14,843 bases of DNA from Sutterella sp. (lineage in GTDB: Bacteria > Pseudomonadota > Gammaproteobacteria > Burkholderiales > Burkholderiaceae_F), in NCBI GenBank assembly GCA_019418235.1, contig DYCH01000017.1, positions 45,958-60,800 of the forward strand, given 5' to 3'. The position numbers and the translations under genes were made by a program. The notes under the pieces are model-generated. The model worked only from the letters and a program-made list of their open reading frames with translations. It did not search any database and was not told the DNA's origin. Positions 13,669-14,843 of this stretch are shown here, in pieces; positions within the stretch are counted from its first letter, which is position 1; each line of letters opens with the position of its first letter.

Positions 13669-14808
13669 TTACTTCTTGCCCCAAAGGAATGGAGCTATAT
13701 GCGTCAACGAATTTTGTTGCGACTTCGGCACTTTCATGCCGATCGTAAACGCTTGACGTTGTCCCGGCAAAGGCGGCACGACTAAACGCGATGTATCCAC
13801 CTTACGTTCTTCCGCTTTTTGTTCAACGGGCTTGGGTTCTTCTTGAGAAGCGACCGTCTGCGTCACAACCTCTTCTTTCACCTCGGCTTCAGTTGAAACG
13901 ACCGGGGCGTTGCCCGATAAAAGCTCATCGACCGACGTTTCGGTTTTCGGTTCTACGTCAACGGGTTGTGGCGTAAAAACCGGTTCTTCAACCTCATAAA
14001 CCTCTTGAATTTCTTCAACGACGGGTTCGGGTTCAACAACCGTTAAGGGGTCGGTCGTAACGACCTCCTCTTCAACTTTGACAGAGGCCTTCGAGGGCGT
14101 CATGTCGCCAATCTTGGGACTCAAAGTTAAAAAGTTTTCACTATCGGCACCAAAGGCACCTAAGTCATAGGAATGAGGGGCAATTAGCTCTTCCGTCTCT
14201 TGGCTCTTTTCTTCGATACGAGCCGTCTCTTCGGCCTTTAATTGCTCCTCTTGAGCGATCAAAGTCGCAAGATCTTCAGAGACGAGGGAAAAATTTGAGA
14301 CAGCTTCCTCATTAAAGGCTTGCATGTCCGTCTTTTGAGGGGCAACGTCGCCAGAAGCCGTCAACAGCGCACGAATCGCACGCAACTCATCCAAAATAGG
14401 AGACATGTCCATTTGAACAACCGTCTCTTTCTCTTCGATCACAGGCAAGGGAGCCGGAATCTTCTCGTCCAAAATCTCTCTTGCTTTGTCTTGAACTTGC
14501 AGTTCATGAATCTTGTTGCGAGCGCCCAGAATCGTGTAGTGTTCTTCGTACAACAAATGTTGAATTGTGCGAATCAAAGACACGTCTTCAGAGCTGTAGT
14601 AACGGCGATTACCACGCTTGGTCGGACGCAATTGAGGAAATTCTTGTTCCCAGAAACGCAAGACCGACGGGTTCACGCCGATTAACTTCGCAACGTCTCC
14701 AATGGGCAAAAAACTCCCCAGAAGCTCCTCTTCAGGCGCTTCGAGTTCGGTGAGCTCAAATGAAGTCGGCTCGCTTTCGAGCATGCGAACAGGTTCTTCA
14801 GAAGCCAT
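13669..14808 (-). CDS. MerR-family DNA-binding protein with long acidic C-terminal tail
   Basis: A 379-aa protein. Residues 33-105 form a MerR-type winged helix: LPIGDVAKLIGVNPSVLRFW, then EQEFPQLRPTKRGNRRYYSSEDV and helices to about 105. No metal-binding Cys cluster is visible. Residues 106-240 are charged and probably helical; 240-340 are low-complexity, rich in Glu, Val, Pro and Thr and probably disordered; the end returns to a conserved-looking VVPPLPGQRQAFTIG and PFLWGKK. An ideal AGGAGG lies 6 nt before the ATG. In Burkholderiales a short MerR-family gene typically sits between ihfA and a tRNA-Pro; the location here agrees, but this protein is far longer than the DNA-binding part alone requires. 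Target genes are unknown. Confidence 0.85.
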   Translation of the reverse strand: MASEEPVRMLESEPTSFELTELEAPEEELLGSFLPIGDVAKLIGVNPSVLRFWEQEFPQLRPTKRGNRRYYSSEDVSLIRTIQHLLYEEHYTILGARNKIHELQVQDKAREILDEKIPAPLPVIEEKETVVQMDMSPILDELRAIRALLTASGDVAPQKTDMQAFNEEAVSNFSLVSEDLATLIAQEEQLKAEETARIEEKSQETEELIAPHSYDLGAFGADSENFLTLSPKIGDMTPSKASVKVEEEVVTTDPLTVVEPEPVVEEIQEVYEVEEPVFTPQPVDVEPKTETSVDELLSGNAPVVSTEAEVKEEVVTQTVASQEEPKPVEQKAEERKVDTSRLVVPPLPGQRQAFTIGMKVPKSQQNSLTHIAPFLWGKK

Positions 14809-14825
14809 CTTTTGCCTCCTGACGT

Positions 14826-14843
14826 TTAAATTTCAGCTTCGTC
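14826..14843 (-). CDS. Possible 3' end of the upstream gene (ihfA expected)
   Basis: The last 18 bases read D-E-A-E-I-stop on the minus strand, ending 17 bp before the MerR ATG. From the usual Burkholderiales order (pheT-ihfA-merR) this could be the C-terminus of integration host factor alpha. Five residues cannot prove identity, and another frame is also open to the window edge. Confidence 0.25.
   Translation of the reverse strand, partial: DEAEI

Overview
The window looks like chromosomal DNA from a Gram-negative betaproteobacterium of the Burkholderiales, most likely a gut Sutterellaceae (Sutterella or Parasutterella type). This is an inference. It rests on three paralogous neisserial-type trimeric porins with near-identical signal peptides, a large subtilase autotransporter with an extended signal peptide, the gene order rph-rdgB-hemW, and a MerR gene beside a tRNA-Pro(GGG). 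I saw no insertion sequence, prophage, CRISPR array or plasmid function.

Layout. (1) Positions 1-58 hold the first codons of miaB (minus strand, GTG start). Upstream of it, at 211-309, is a helically phased array of six 11-bp sites abutting a candidate promoter. (2) Positions 351-8148 are a block of four minus-strand surface-protein genes: porin 1, an S8 autotransporter protease, porin 2 and porin 3. Each is a separate unit with its own terminator, and each has a different control signature. Porin 1 has a near-consensus Fur box just downstream of its -10. The autotransporter has a perfect FNR-like palindrome and a run of 8 G before a -10-like box. Porin 2 has a long structured leader. Porin 3 has a run of 9 G between its -35 and a -10-like box. 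Porin 1 and the autotransporter also share a 3'-UTR/terminator module. (3) Positions 8489-13371 run rightward: a small beta-propeller-like protein, rph (RNase PH), rdgB (ITP/XTP pyrophosphatase), hemW (heme chaperone) and a Na/Pi-cotransporter-like membrane protein with a PhoU-like tail. The first four are tightly packed; the rdgB stop overlaps the hemW start. (4) Positions 13370-14843 run leftward: tRNA-Pro(GGG) with its own promoter and terminator, a MerR-family protein with a very long acidic tail, and possibly the last codons of the gene before it.

The most interesting content is regulatory. Two neighbouring outer-membrane genes carry long poly-G tracts inside their promoters, the arrangement known from phase-variable promoters such as neisserial porA, and one tract lies between an FNR-like operator and the -10. 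Together with a Fur-controlled porin, this suggests a surface locus that mixes iron, oxygen and stochastic control. All regulatory statements are read from sequence only and are untested.
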